Shown here: positions 24,643 to 34,558 of the stretch, in pieces
How the letters are laid out: the number at the start of each line of letters is the position of its first letter
Position numbering within the stretch: the first letter of the stretch is position 1
Source: Oscillibacter faecalis_A
Lineage (GTDB): Bacteria > Bacillota > Clostridia > Oscillospirales > Oscillospiraceae
NCBI RefSeq assembly: GCF_029218125.1
Contig: NZ_JARFXX010000006.1
Coordinates: forward strand, 1 to 64,000
Direction: 5' to 3'
DNA: 64,000 nt
Program-made: the position numbers and the translations under genes
Notes under the pieces: model-generated
Database searches by the model: none
Told to the model about the DNA's origin: nothing
The model's input: the letters and a program-made list of their open reading frames with translations, nothing else

Positions 24643-26133
24643 TTGTCAACGATCATTCTTGGTTTCCAGTACATCTTCAGTGACCCGATGTGTCTTCTGA
24701 TGTTGGCTCTGGGCGTGTTTGTCGGCATTATTTTCGGCAGCATCCCCGGACTGACCGCGACCCTCGGCGTTACCCTCTTTATTCCCTTTACGTATACGCT
24801 GGCCGCTGTGCAGGGCCTTACGCTGCTGATCGCCGTCTATGTAGGCGGCATCAGCGGCGGCCTCATCACCGCGACCCTCATCAACATCCCCGGCACGCCG
24901 TCCTCTATCTACACCTGCTTTGACGGCTATCCCATGACGAAGAAGGGCAAGCCTGCCGAGGCTCTGGCCATCGGCGTGTTCTGCTCCCTCATCGGCGGCT
25001 CCTTCTCTGCAATCGCTCTGATGGGCATTGCCCCTCAGTTGGCTAAGGTGTCCCTGAGCTTCGGCAGCTGGGAGTATTTTGCCATCGCTCTGATGGGCCT
25101 GTCCGTGGTGGTTGCCATGTGCTCCGACTCTCTTATCAAGGGCTTGATCGGCGCCGTGTTCGGCCTGCTGATCGGCACGGTGGGCATTGACTCCATCAGC
25201 GGTGTTTCCCGTCTGACCTTCGGCTTCTGGCAGCTTCAGGGCGGTATTTCTTCCACCGCTCTGATGATGGGCCTGTTCGCCATCACCGAGGTTTTCAACC
25301 AGTCTCTTGAGCTGGACAAGCCCCGGCCCAAGATCGAGTTCAAGAAGACCACCCTAATTCCGCCGCTCTCCGAGATGAAGAGCTGCTGGAAGGCCATCGG
25401 CATCGGCTGCGTGGTCGGCACCGGCATCGGCATTCTGCCCGGTATCGGCCAGAATGCTTCGACACTGATCTCCTACAACCTCTCCCGCACGGTATCCAAG
25501 ACCCCGGAGGAGTTTGGCCACGGCTGCCCCGAGGGCATCTGCGCCTCTGAGACTTCCAACAACGCCACCAACGGCGGTGCGCTGATTCCTCTGGTGTGCC
25601 TCGGCATTCCTGGCGACCTGACCACCTCTGCCCTCATCGGCGGCCTGATGATTCACGGCCTCCAGCCCGGCCCTCTGCTCTACAGCCAGCATCCTGAGCT
25701 GGTGGGCGGCATTATGGCGGCCTACTTCATGGCAAACGTTGTCATGTACGTTATGGAGCTGGGCTTGATGAAGGCATTTGTCCGGATGGTCAACGTGAAG
25801 CTGTCCTATCTGTTCCCTGCCATCGTGGCCTGCTGCGTTCTGGGCGTTTACACCCTGAATAACCGTATGTTCGATGTGTGGGTGATGATCACCTTCGGCT
25901 TCGTCGGCTATCTGCTGATCTGCCTTGGCATTGATATGGCGCCTGTGATTCTGGGCTTTATTCTGGGGCCCCTGATCGAGAAGTATATGCGTATGGCCCT
26001 GATTTCCGCCAACGGCAACTGGGGTGATATCATGGCCCGTCCCGTGGCTGTGTTCTTTGTCATCATCGCGGTGCTGTTTGTGGTGGTCCCCATGATTCGC
26101 AAATCTACAAAAGCAACTAAAAAAGCACAGTAA
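24643..26133 (+). CDS. Tripartite tricarboxylate transporter large membrane subunit (TctA)
   Basis: 496 aa with about eleven to twelve membrane helices and the duplicated TctA signatures GSIPGLTATLGVTL (residues 29-42) and GILPGIGQNAST. TTG at 24643 is chosen: TAGGG lies about 7 nt upstream, and the nearby ATG at 24636 is in another frame that ends quickly. Third gene of the transporter, followed by a branched terminator. Confidence 0.92.
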   Translation: MSTIILGFQYIFSDPMCLLMLALGVFVGIIFGSIPGLTATLGVTLFIPFTYTLAAVQGLTLLIAVYVGGISGGLITATLINIPGTPSSIYTCFDGYPMTKKGKPAEALAIGVFCSLIGGSFSAIALMGIAPQLAKVSLSFGSWEYFAIALMGLSVVVAMCSDSLIKGLIGAVFGLLIGTVGIDSISGVSRLTFGFWQLQGGISSTALMMGLFAITEVFNQSLELDKPRPKIEFKKTTLIPPLSEMKSCWKAIGIGCVVGTGIGILPGIGQNASTLISYNLSRTVSKTPEEFGHGCPEGICASETSNNATNGGALIPLVCLGIPGDLTTSALIGGLMIHGLQPGPLLYSQHPELVGGIMAAYFMANVVMYVMELGLMKAFVRMVNVKLSYLFPAIVACCVLGVYTLNNRMFDVWVMITFGFVGYLLICLGIDMAPVILGFILGPLIEKYMRMALISANGNWGDIMARPVAVFFVIIAVLFVVVPMIRKSTKATKKAQ

Positions 26134-26161
26134 AGCTCTCAAGAGCTGCTGGCAAACATAG

Positions 26162-26232
26162 GCAGGCAGCTGAGGCAATGGCGCCGCAAAGCACAAGGTC
26201 TTTGCAGTCATGACTCCGCTGCCTGCTTTTTT
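26162..26232 (+). terminator. Branched terminator after TctA
   Basis: GCAGGCAGC (26162-26170) pairs with GCTGCCTGC (26218-26226), followed by TTTTTT. An inner GCAAAG/CTTTGC hairpin sits in the loop. Confidence 0.75.
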
Positions 26233-26245
26233 AACGGAGATGACC

Positions 26246-27316
26246 ATGGAGCTTACCTACCAAGTCCCAAGAGACGCCTATGTGAATCTGCTGGAGAGCA
26301 TGATTCGGAAAAATGACCGCCGCCCCCTGAAAATGCTGACAGCGCTGTTACTGACCGTGGGTCAGATGACAGCCGTGATTTTGCTTTGCATCTTCAAGCT
26401 GGAGGGGAGCCAGAGGATATTTGTCCTTGTCTGGTCGGTGCTGGTGGCGGGTATCACCGTCCTGCGGCGGTGTACGGCCCGTCAACGGGCCAAGGGCACC
26501 TTGACCCGTTTGGAATATTCCGGACAGCTCCCGGAGGACTACTGGAAAAAGCACCGCCTGACTGTGGCAGAGCGGGAGCTGCGGCTGAGCTACGGCGAGG
26601 CGCGGCTAAGCTGTCCGCTGAACGCGGTGGGGCCGGTGGAGCAGCGGGGAGACGCGCTGTATCTCTACTGCGGCGGCACGATTTTCGACATCGTACCCAA
26701 ATCCGCCTTCAAGAGCGAGGGGGATATGGCAGCCTTTGCCGCGTCCCTGCGGGAAAAGGCGGCCCGCGCGGAGGCCCCCACGGCCCCTGGCAAAGCGCAA
26801 AAGCGCACGGACGGGTTTGCGTGGCGCATGGAGGAACGTGACTTTGAGGAGGGTCAATATCTGGCCTACCGTACGCTCTATTACCGTTATCGCTTTTTAC
26901 GGAAAGCGACCTTTATCCGTCTGGCTGTCAGCGTGGCGGCCATGATCAATCTGATGAGCAACCGCACGCCGGTGAATATCGGTGTCTCTGTGCTTATTCT
27001 GCTTCTGGCGAACTTAGAAAATATCTCCATGATTCCCTTTGTCTGCCGCCTGCGGATTCGGCGGGAGGTAGGGAACTGGAAAGACAGTCATGAATTTAAC
27101 CTTGTGCCTGCGGAGGAAACGCTGATTTTCAGCTCCGAGCACGCAAGTGTGGAGATTCCAATACATAAAATCAACCTTTGCGAAAAAATCGGCCCTTACA
27201 GCGTCATTGCGTGGAATAATTTTCCGGCAGTGGTGCTGCCCCAGACAGTGGCTGATGCTTCCCCGGAGCTGACCGCGCTGCTGACCCGGCTGCGGCCGGA
27301 GACCGAAAAGCGGTAA
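26246..27316 (+). CDS. YcxB-like membrane protein, two tandem copies
   Basis: 356 aa made of two similar halves. Each has two adjacent hydrophobic helices (about 40-75 and 230-265) followed by a beta-rich domain with LSYGEARLSCPLNAV or LIFSSEHASVEIPIHKI. That arrangement is typical of YcxB/DUF-type membrane proteins with one soluble domain, here duplicated. ATG at 26246 is used, 6 nt after GGAG; the ATG at 26240 touches it. It lies between TctA and the dehydratase genes, but its role there is unknown. Confidence 0.65.
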   Translation: MELTYQVPRDAYVNLLESMIRKNDRRPLKMLTALLLTVGQMTAVILLCIFKLEGSQRIFVLVWSVLVAGITVLRRCTARQRAKGTLTRLEYSGQLPEDYWKKHRLTVAERELRLSYGEARLSCPLNAVGPVEQRGDALYLYCGGTIFDIVPKSAFKSEGDMAAFAASLREKAARAEAPTAPGKAQKRTDGFAWRMEERDFEEGQYLAYRTLYYRYRFLRKATFIRLAVSVAAMINLMSNRTPVNIGVSVLILLLANLENISMIPFVCRLRIRREVGNWKDSHEFNLVPAEETLIFSSEHASVEIPIHKINLCEKIGPYSVIAWNNFPAVVLPQTVADASPELTALLTRLRPETEKR

Positions 27317-27339
27317 ACGCAGAGGCAGGAGGAAATAAA

Positions 27340-27627
27340 ATGAACGCAATGATTATTGATTCCAAGGACAATGTGGCGGTGGCCATCGAGCCTATCGCCG
27401 CAGGGGATACGGTGACGTATCTGCGGGACGGTAAGCCGGTATCCCTGAAGGCGGCAGAGGACATCACCATTTACCACAAGATCGCCACCCGCGACATTCA
27501 GAAGGGCGAGCCTGTGGTGAAGTACGGTGAGCACATCGGCGTCGCCACGGAGCTGATTCCGAAGGGCGCTCATGTTCATGTGCACAATGTTGTGAGCATG
27601 AAGGAAAACCGCCGGGACATGGAATAA
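27340..27627 (+). CDS. UxaA-family dehydratase, small SAF-domain subunit
   Basis: 95 aa forming the N-terminal SAF domain of altronate or galactarate dehydratases, encoded as a separate subunit (DNVAVAIEPIAAGDTV, GEHIGVATELIPKGAHVH). AGGAGG lies 7 nt upstream. The large subunit starts 14 nt downstream. Together they would dehydrate a sugar acid to a 2-keto-3-deoxy acid. The exact substrate is not clear. Confidence 0.87.
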   Translation: MNAMIIDSKDNVAVAIEPIAAGDTVTYLRDGKPVSLKAAEDITIYHKIATRDIQKGEPVVKYGEHIGVATELIPKGAHVHVHNVVSMKENRRDME

Positions 27628-27641
27628 GGGAGGACCAAGAG

Positions 27642-28805
27642 ATGACATTTTACGGATATCGCCGCCCGGACGGGCGCGTGGGTGTGCGGAACCGGGTGCT
27701 GATTTTGCCTGCCAGCGTATGCGCCTCGGATACGGCCCGCATCATCGCCCAGCAGGTAGAGGGCGCTATCAGCTTCAATAACCAGCAGGGCTGCTCTCAG
27801 GTGGGGCCTGACCAGCAGTTCACCATGGACGTGATGGCCGGTTATGCGGCCAACCCCAATATTTACGGCACGGTGGTGGTATCTCTGGGCTGTGAGAACT
27901 GCCAGATGGACTTGGTGACTGCCGCCATCCGGGAGCGCACCAACAAGCCGATGGAGCAGGTCATTATTCAGGAGGCCGGCGGTACGTTGAAGGCTGTGGA
28001 GATCGCCGTTCGCTACGCAAAGCAGATGGTGGCGGAGGCCGCTCTGCTGCAAAAGGAGGAGTTTCCCCTCTCCGAGCTGATCGTAGGTACGGAGTGCGGC
28101 GGCAGCGACCCCACCAGCGGCCTTGCGGCCAACCCCGCCATCGGTGCCATGAGCGATCTTGTAGTAAAGGCCGGCGGTACCAGCATTCTCTCCGAGACCT
28201 CCGAGTTCATCGGTGCTGAGCATATTCTGGCCCGCCGCGCCGCCAATAAGGAGGTCCATGACCGTATTTACGAGATCACCACCCGCTTTGAAAACCACTT
28301 CCACGCGGTGGGTGAGGATGTCCGGGCGGGCAATCCCTCTCCCGGCAACAAAGCCGGCGGTATTACCACGCTGGAGGAAAAGTCTCTCGGCTGCATCCAC
28401 AAGGGCGGCCACAGTACCATCAACGCCGTGTATGACTATGCAAAGCAGGTAAAGTCCAAGCAGGGCCTGGTCATCATGGATACCCCGGGCAATGACCCCG
28501 CCTCTGTAGCGGCTATGGTGGCCGGCGGCGCGCAGGTGGTGGTATTTTCCAGCGGCCGGGGTTCACCGGTGGGCCATCCCATTGTTCCCGTGGTGAAGAT
28601 CACCGGCAACAAGCTGACCTTCGCCGCTATGGAGGACAATATCGACTTCAGTGCCGCGCCGCTGATCTACGGTGAAAAGACCGTGGAGGAGCTGGGTGAG
28701 GACCTTCTCAAGATGGTGATTGAGACAGCCTGCGGTAAGCAGACCAAGGCAGAAGCCCTCGGTTTTGTAGAAACTGCTATTGCCAGAATTTGTAATTACG
28801 TTTAA
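27642..28805 (+). CDS. UxaA-family dehydratase, large subunit
   Basis: 387 aa matching the C-terminal catalytic domain of altronate/galactarate dehydratase. The metal-binding signatures are GCENCQ near residue 87 and GTECGGSDPTSG near 148. FYGYRRPDGRVGVRNRVLILP at the N-terminus is typical. Its length equals the large domain of fused enzymes, so the activity is split over two genes here. It sits in the LacI-TTT cluster ahead of a Gfo/Idh/MocA oxidoreductase. Confidence 0.9.
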   Translation: MTFYGYRRPDGRVGVRNRVLILPASVCASDTARIIAQQVEGAISFNNQQGCSQVGPDQQFTMDVMAGYAANPNIYGTVVVSLGCENCQMDLVTAAIRERTNKPMEQVIIQEAGGTLKAVEIAVRYAKQMVAEAALLQKEEFPLSELIVGTECGGSDPTSGLAANPAIGAMSDLVVKAGGTSILSETSEFIGAEHILARRAANKEVHDRIYEITTRFENHFHAVGEDVRAGNPSPGNKAGGITTLEEKSLGCIHKGGHSTINAVYDYAKQVKSKQGLVIMDTPGNDPASVAAMVAGGAQVVVFSSGRGSPVGHPIVPVVKITGNKLTFAAMEDNIDFSAAPLIYGEKTVEELGEDLLKMVIETACGKQTKAEALGFVETAIARICNYV

Positions 28806-28860
28806 AATAGAAATGTTACTTTGAAAGCTGCGTTCACGGTATCAGAAAGGACGTTTGAAC

Positions 28861-29865
28861 ATGGAAAAGAAAGTTGTTCGTTGGGGTGTACTGGGGTGCT
28901 CCGGCATCGGCAAGGCCCGCACGATTCCCGGTATGCTGGCGTGTGACAATTCCGAGCTGTACGCCATCGCCGGACGGAATGCGGAAAAGCTGAAGGCATA
29001 TGCCGCGCCCTTCAAGCCGCAGAAGACCTATACGGACTATCAGGCTTTGTTGGACGATGAAAATGTGGACGCGGTTTATCTGCCGCTGCCCAACGGTGTG
29101 CACAAGGAATGGGTGCTGAAGGCTGCCGCGGCCGGTAAGCACATCCTTTGTGAAAAGCCCATGTCGCTGACGGAGGCCGATGTGCGCGAGATGTTTGCCG
29201 CGGCCAAGGCTCACGGCGTGCTGCTGGAGGAGGCGTATGCCTACCGCCACGCTCAGCTTGCCCAGAAGGTGAAGGAGATCGTGGACAGCGGCGCCATCGG
29301 CCGCATCCGGTATATTGAATCCAAACATTCCACCTATGACACCAACCGCTCCGGCATCCGCTACCAGAAGGGCAACGGCGGCGGCGCGGTTTATGATGTG
29401 ACCTGCTACAATATCAGCCTCGCGTCCTATCTTTTGGGGAAGGACCCCACTGATATGCACGTTTACTGCGGCTTTGACAAGGAGACCGGTGTGGACACCT
29501 CCGATGCCGTGCTGATGCGGTATGAGGAGGGAGTCAGCGCCATGCTGTATGCCGGACTGGACGCCTATCCCCGGGGCTGCTTCTCCATTCTCGGCGATAC
29601 CGGTCGCATTGATGTGGACCATAAGTTCAACAGCCGGGGCGTCTGCCACATCCGCGTGGCGAAAAATGCCCGGCCGCAGGGCGCCGAATATGTGGACGAG
29701 GTCACCACGGACTATAACATCTGGGTGGACGATAACTACCAGATGGAAATTCATCAGTTTGCCGATGCGGTTCTTAACGGCACGCCCCTGACCATCTCTG
29801 AGGAGGAGTCTCTGCGGACCGCCCGCGTGTGCGATGCTGTCCGCAAGGCCGGCGGCGTGGATTAA
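28861..29865 (+). CDS. Gfo/Idh/MocA-family oxidoreductase
   Basis: 334 aa: N-terminal NAD(P)-binding fold (RWGVLGCSGIGKARTIPGM), the conserved CEKPMSLT catalytic-lysine motif near residue 97-104, and a C-terminal substrate domain. ATG 28861 is 9 nt after AGAAAGGA. The family oxidises or reduces sugars and sugar acids, in line with the adjacent dehydratase. The substrate is not predicted. Confidence 0.88.
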   Translation: MEKKVVRWGVLGCSGIGKARTIPGMLACDNSELYAIAGRNAEKLKAYAAPFKPQKTYTDYQALLDDENVDAVYLPLPNGVHKEWVLKAAAAGKHILCEKPMSLTEADVREMFAAAKAHGVLLEEAYAYRHAQLAQKVKEIVDSGAIGRIRYIESKHSTYDTNRSGIRYQKGNGGGAVYDVTCYNISLASYLLGKDPTDMHVYCGFDKETGVDTSDAVLMRYEEGVSAMLYAGLDAYPRGCFSILGDTGRIDVDHKFNSRGVCHIRVAKNARPQGAEYVDEVTTDYNIWVDDNYQMEIHQFADAVLNGTPLTISEEESLRTARVCDAVRKAGGVD

Positions 29866-29921
29866 AAGGTAATTACGGCATTTTCAAATACGCAATACAG
29901 AAAACGGAAGGAAAGAACAAA

Positions 29922-32900
29922 ATGGGAAAGAAAAACTATGTTGTCATGGATGGCAACACGGCGGCGGCGTACAGCGCCTATGCCTTTACAGAGGTAGCGG
30001 CGATCTACCCCATCACCCCGTCCTCCCCCATGGCGGAAAAGGTGGACGAGTGGTCTGCCAAGGGCAAGAAGAACCTGTTCGGCTCCACGGTGGACGTGAT
30101 CCAGATGCAGTCTGAGGCCGGCGCTGCCGGCACCTGCCACGGTTCCTTGCAGGCAGGCGCCCTGACCACCACCTTCACCTCCTCTCAGGGCCTGATGCTG
30201 ATGATTCCCGCCATGTATGCCATGGGCGGCCAGTTCCTGCCAAGCGTCATGCACATTGCGTCCCGTGTGGTGACCTCCAACCACCACTCCATCTTCGGCG
30301 ATCATACCGACTTTATGACCTGCCGCACCACCGGCTATGCCATGCTGATGTCCTCCTGTCCGCAGGAGGCGATGGACCTGGCTGCCGTGGCCCATCTGTC
30401 TGCCATCAGCGGCCGGTACGCCTTCATGCACTGCTTTGACGGTTTCCGTACCTCTCACGAGATGCAGCGCATCGAGGCACTGGATTATGAGGACCTGCGT
30501 GGCCTTGTGGATCAGGAGTCTCTGCAGGCGTTCCGCCGTGCGTCCCTGAACCCGGAGCACCCTACCAACCGCGGCAACAACGTCAACCCGGATGTCTACT
30601 TCCAGTGCAAGGAGGGAGCTAACGTCAAGGCCAACGCCCTGCCCGATACCGTTCAGCACTATATGGATGAGATCAACAAGCTCACCGGCCGTGACTACAA
30701 GCTGTTCAATTACTATGGCGCGCCCGACGCGGAGGAAGTCATCGTAGTGATGTGCTCCGCCAGTGAGACCGTGAAGGAGACTGTGGACTATCTGAACGCA
30801 CAGGGCCGCAAGGTCGGCATGGTACAGATCCACCTGTTCCGTCCCTTCTCGGTGAAGCACTTTGCCGCCGCTATCCCCGCCACCTGCAAGCGCATCGCCG
30901 TGCTGGACCGCTCCAAGGAGACCGGCAGTGTGGGCGAGCCTGTGTACTTGGACGTGGTGACCGCGCTGAATCAGGCCGGCCGCGGCGACATCCGCGTGGT
31001 GGGCGGCCGGTACGGCCTCAGCTCCAAGGATACCACACCCGGTCAGATCGTGGCCGTGTACGATAACCTCAAGCAAGCCCAGCCCAAGAACAACTTCACT
31101 ATCGGCATCAACGATGATGTGACCCACACCTCTCTGGATTATACGGAGATTGAGCTGCCCCATCCCGGTGAGATCAGTTGCAAGCTGTGGGGCTTGGGCG
31201 GCGACGGTACTGTGGGCGCCAACAAGAATGCCATCTCCACTATCGGCTTTGTGGGCAACAAGTACGCACAGGCATATTTCTCCTATGACACGATGAAGTC
31301 CGGCGGCTTGACCCAGAGCCATCTGCGCTTCGGCGATGAGCCCATCCGCAGCACCTATCTGGTCTCCTCTGCCGATTTCGTGGCCGTTCACGCGCCCACC
31401 TATGTCAAGAAGTATGATACCACCGAGGATTTGAAGGATGGCGGCACGTTCCTGCTGAACTGCGCGTGGTCCGTGGACGAGCTGGACGCTCAGCTCCCCG
31501 GTAAGATGAAGCGTGACCTTGCCCGCAAGCACGCCAACTTCTACATCATTGACGCTGCCAAGCTGGCACAGGAGATCGGCCTGGGCAAGCGTACCAATAA
31601 CATTCTCCAGGGCGCCTTCTTCGCCCTGACCAAGGTCATCCCCATGGATCTGGCCATTGAGGATATGAAGAAGAACAACTACAACTCCTACTTCAAGAAG
31701 GCAGGACAAAAGATCGTGGACCTGAACGATCAGGCCGTGGATCTGGGCGTCAGCGCCGCTGTGAAGGTGGAAATTCCCGCCGCGTGGGCGGATGCACAGG
31801 ATACCCCGGTGTCCGAGCCCAAGGGCGTGACGCCCTTCGTCCGGGACATCGTCATGCCCATGGACCGCCAGAAGGGCGATCAGCTCCCTGTGTCTGTGTT
31901 CCAGAAGTACGGCGTGCTGGATGGTACGTGGGAAAACGGTACCTCTGTGTTCTCCAAGCGCGGCGTGGCCACCAAGGTCCCCAAGTGGGATGGCAGCAAG
32001 TGCATCCAGTGCAACCGCTGCTCTATGTGCTGCCCCCATGCCGCCATCCGTCCTGTGCTGCTGACGGAGGAGGAGAAGAAGGGCGTGCCTGCCGGGTTTG
32101 AGACCGTGCCCGCAAAGGGTCTTGGCAAGGACGCTCCTGCGTATTCCTTCCGGATGCAGGTCTCTCCCTATGACTGTCTTGGCTGCGGCGTGTGCCTGAC
32201 CGCCTGTCCCGCCGAGGGTGCTCTGACCATGACCAGCTTTGAGAGCATGAAGTCCGAGCAGGAGCTGTTCGATGATGTGGCCATGAACGAGGCGTATCTC
32301 AAGAAGGACGTCATCAACGATAAGAGCGTAAAGAACGCCCAGTTCGCAAAGCCTTACTTCCAGTTCTCCGCTGCCTGCGCCGGCTGCGCTGAGACCACCT
32401 ATATCAAGTTGGTGAGCCAGTTGTTCGGCGACCGGCTGTATGTCGGCAACGCCGCAGGCTGCTCCTCCGCTATTTCCGGCGGCGCGCCCATCCTGCCCTA
32501 TTGCAAGGATTGTCAGGGCCACGGCCCCGCGTGGGAGCACTCTCTGTTTGAGGACAACGCCGAGTTTGCCTATGGCTTCTTCCACGCACAGGATGCCATC
32601 CGCAAGGAGCTGCTGATTCGTCTGGGCGCCATCAAGGCCGCCGGTATTGCCGTGGAGGCCGTGGAGGCCTACGAAAACGGCTGGAAGGACAGCAGCAAGT
32701 CCCGCGCGGTCACGGACGCGCTGCTGTCTGCCTTGGAAAAGGCGGAGCAGACTAAGGATGTGAAGTATGTCCTTGCAAACCGCGAATTCCTCGCCAAAAA
32801 GTCCGTTTGGGCCATCGGCGGCGATGGCTGGGCTTATGATATCGGCTACGGCGGCATCGATCATGTCATGGCGCAAAACCAGAACGTGAACCTGCTGGTT

Positions 32901-33449
32901 CTGGACACAGAGGTGTACTCCAACACCGGCGGACAGTCCTCCAAGTCCACGCCCACCTCTGCTACCGCCAAGTTTGCTGCCAGCGGCAAAAAGGTTGCTA
33001 AGAAGGACCTTGGCGCTATGATGATGCAGTACGGCTATGTGTATGTTGCACAGGTGGCCATGGGCGCCGATCAGGCACAGACCCTGAAGGCGCTGCGCGA
33101 GGCGGAGTCCTATGACGGTCCCTCTATCGTCATCTGCTACTGCCCCTGCCTGGAGCAGCACATCAAGGCCGGTATGGGGACCTCTCAGGACGAGATGAAG
33201 AAGGCTGTTGAGTGCGGCTATTGGCATTTGTACCGCTATGATCCCCGCCGGATCGCCGAAGGCAAGAACCCGTTCCAGTTGGACTCCAAGGAGCCGGATA
33301 CCTCCAAGGTGATGGACTTCCTGATGGGCGAGAACCGCTTTGCTTCTCTGAAGAACAACTTCCCCGACAAGGCGGATGCTCTGTACGCCAAGGAGGTCGA
33401 GGACGTCAAGGCCCGTTATCTCAAGTACAAGAAGCTGGCTGAGGACTGA
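29922..33449 (+). CDS. nifJ: Pyruvate:ferredoxin (flavodoxin) oxidoreductase
   Basis: Oxidatively decarboxylates pyruvate to acetyl-CoA and CO2 while reducing ferredoxin. The single 1175-aa chain has domain I with YPITPSSPMAEKVD and QSEAGAAGTCHG near the N-terminus, a CoA/transketolase-C domain, two 4Fe-4S motifs (CIQCNRCSMCCP and CLGCGVCLTACP, about residues 690-760), a further cluster cysteine set (CAGCAET) and the thiamine-diphosphate domain (GGDGWAYDIGYGG). ATG 29922 matches the family N-terminus; the frame is open for 31 codons upstream without homology. It would consume pyruvate made by the cluster upstream, though it may also be a housekeeping gene. Confidence 0.96.
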   Translation: MGKKNYVVMDGNTAAAYSAYAFTEVAAIYPITPSSPMAEKVDEWSAKGKKNLFGSTVDVIQMQSEAGAAGTCHGSLQAGALTTTFTSSQGLMLMIPAMYAMGGQFLPSVMHIASRVVTSNHHSIFGDHTDFMTCRTTGYAMLMSSCPQEAMDLAAVAHLSAISGRYAFMHCFDGFRTSHEMQRIEALDYEDLRGLVDQESLQAFRRASLNPEHPTNRGNNVNPDVYFQCKEGANVKANALPDTVQHYMDEINKLTGRDYKLFNYYGAPDAEEVIVVMCSASETVKETVDYLNAQGRKVGMVQIHLFRPFSVKHFAAAIPATCKRIAVLDRSKETGSVGEPVYLDVVTALNQAGRGDIRVVGGRYGLSSKDTTPGQIVAVYDNLKQAQPKNNFTIGINDDVTHTSLDYTEIELPHPGEISCKLWGLGGDGTVGANKNAISTIGFVGNKYAQAYFSYDTMKSGGLTQSHLRFGDEPIRSTYLVSSADFVAVHAPTYVKKYDTTEDLKDGGTFLLNCAWSVDELDAQLPGKMKRDLARKHANFYIIDAAKLAQEIGLGKRTNNILQGAFFALTKVIPMDLAIEDMKKNNYNSYFKKAGQKIVDLNDQAVDLGVSAAVKVEIPAAWADAQDTPVSEPKGVTPFVRDIVMPMDRQKGDQLPVSVFQKYGVLDGTWENGTSVFSKRGVATKVPKWDGSKCIQCNRCSMCCPHAAIRPVLLTEEEKKGVPAGFETVPAKGLGKDAPAYSFRMQVSPYDCLGCGVCLTACPAEGALTMTSFESMKSEQELFDDVAMNEAYLKKDVINDKSVKNAQFAKPYFQFSAACAGCAETTYIKLVSQLFGDRLYVGNAAGCSSAISGGAPILPYCKDCQGHGPAWEHSLFEDNAEFAYGFFHAQDAIRKELLIRLGAIKAAGIAVEAVEAYENGWKDSSKSRAVTDALLSALEKAEQTKDVKYVLANREFLAKKSVWAIGGDGWAYDIGYGGIDHVMAQNQNVNLLVLDTEVYSNTGGQSSKSTPTSATAKFAASGKKVAKKDLGAMMMQYGYVYVAQVAMGADQAQTLKALREAESYDGPSIVICYCPCLEQHIKAGMGTSQDEMKKAVECGYWHLYRYDPRRIAEGKNPFQLDSKEPDTSKVMDFLMGENRFASLKNNFPDKADALYAKEVEDVKARYLKYKKLAED

Positions 33450-33477
33450 TCTGGAAATATCCCGCGTATCAAATAAG

Positions 33478-33516
33478 AAAACGGCTGTGTCAGTTATCTG
33501 ACACAGCCGTTTTTTG
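33478..33516. terminator. Bidirectional terminator between nifJ and the AraC gene
   Basis: AAAACGGCTGTGTCAG pairs perfectly with CTGACACAGCCGTTTT around TTAT, with A- and T-runs on both sides. Confidence 0.93.
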
Positions 33517-33527
33517 CGCTCAGGCGC

Positions 33528-34496
33528 TTACAACGCTCGAATTGGGCGGATATATTTGAAATACTGCCCCGGGTCGAAGTAGAGGTACATGATGCGCCCC
33601 GGCGTTGTATCCAGCGCACAGCCGTTGGCGGCATAATCAAAGGAGCGCATGGCCGCTTCTATTTTCTCCTCCACGGTGCGGCATTCCTGTTCATAGTCAA
33701 AGGGGCCGTGCTCAAAAACCACATACTCTCCCTGCGGGATGTCCGTGAGAAGCAGCGGTGTCGGCGCCGGACCGGCGTAATCCGCCGGGAGACGGACACC
33801 ATAGCACTCCGTTCGCAAAAAGCCCCAGTCGCACAGGCGGCCGGTGGGGTCATTGAAATACGCCATGATCTGACCGGCGGTGCAGTTGCTTTCGTTGCCC
33901 CCGGCATCGTCCAGCTTATTGGGAATGCTGTCCAGCAGACCGCAGACGGTTTCATGATCCTGACCGGGGATTTGGGATTGCTTCTGCCAGAAGTCCCAGT
34001 AGCCGTTGCTCTCTCGATTCTCAATGTGCAGAAATTTGTGGGCCGGGATGGTGACAAAATAGGCCTTTACATTTTCAGAGGATTTGACCATGCCGATTTC
34101 ACCGAGACCGAACAGGTAGCGGTCAAAGGGATTGATCTTCGTCCGCAGAATGACGGGACGGGGGTGGCGGCGGTAATCGCTGGGTGTCATGCCGTAAATC
34201 TGCTCAAAGGCGCGGGTAAAGGCTTCATGTGAGGAAAAGCCGTAGTCCAGCGCAATGTCCAGAAGGGGACGGCTGCTGTCCCGCACCTCTTTCAAGGCGA
34301 AGGCCAGCCTGCGGCGGCGCAGATAATCCCGCAGCCGCATCCCGGAAATTTCACGAAACTTGCGGGTCATGTAGTATTCCGAGTAGCCAAGTGTCTCCGA
34401 TAAGCGCCGTAGTGCAACGGCCTCGTCATCATGGGCGCGCAGACTTGCATCAATTTGGTCCACTGTGCGCTGAATCAACTGCTGCCATTCGTACAT
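33528..34496 (-). CDS. AraC-family regulator with GyrI-like effector domain
   Basis: 322 aa. The N-terminal AraC helix-turn-helix pair covers residues 8-108 (LGYSEYYMTRKFREISGM, then DIALDYGFSSHEAFTRAFEQIYGMTPSDYR). A GyrI/Rob-like small-molecule-binding domain occupies 150-320. ATG 34496 is preceded by GGAGG. A TATAAT box lies on the minus strand at 34533-34528. The gene starts only about 60 bp from the end of the sigK C-terminal exon. No target is evident. Confidence 0.88.
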   Translation of the reverse strand: MYEWQQLIQRTVDQIDASLRAHDDEAVALRRLSETLGYSEYYMTRKFREISGMRLRDYLRRRRLAFALKEVRDSSRPLLDIALDYGFSSHEAFTRAFEQIYGMTPSDYRRHPRPVILRTKINPFDRYLFGLGEIGMVKSSENVKAYFVTIPAHKFLHIENRESNGYWDFWQKQSQIPGQDHETVCGLLDSIPNKLDDAGGNESNCTAGQIMAYFNDPTGRLCDWGFLRTECYGVRLPADYAGPAPTPLLLTDIPQGEYVVFEHGPFDYEQECRTVEEKIEAAMRSFDYAANGCALDTTPGRIMYLYFDPGQYFKYIRPIRAL

Positions 34497-34558
34497 CTGG
34501 TGTTCCTCCGTTCACTGTTCTGCCACTATTATACTGCGGGCAGCAGCCGTGCGCTTGA

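Noticed and set aside
29862..33227. 1121-codon open frame antisense to nifJ
   Set aside because: Composition (His, Gly, Val, Leu rich) is that of a reverse-complement shadow, and the sense frame has all PFOR motifs.
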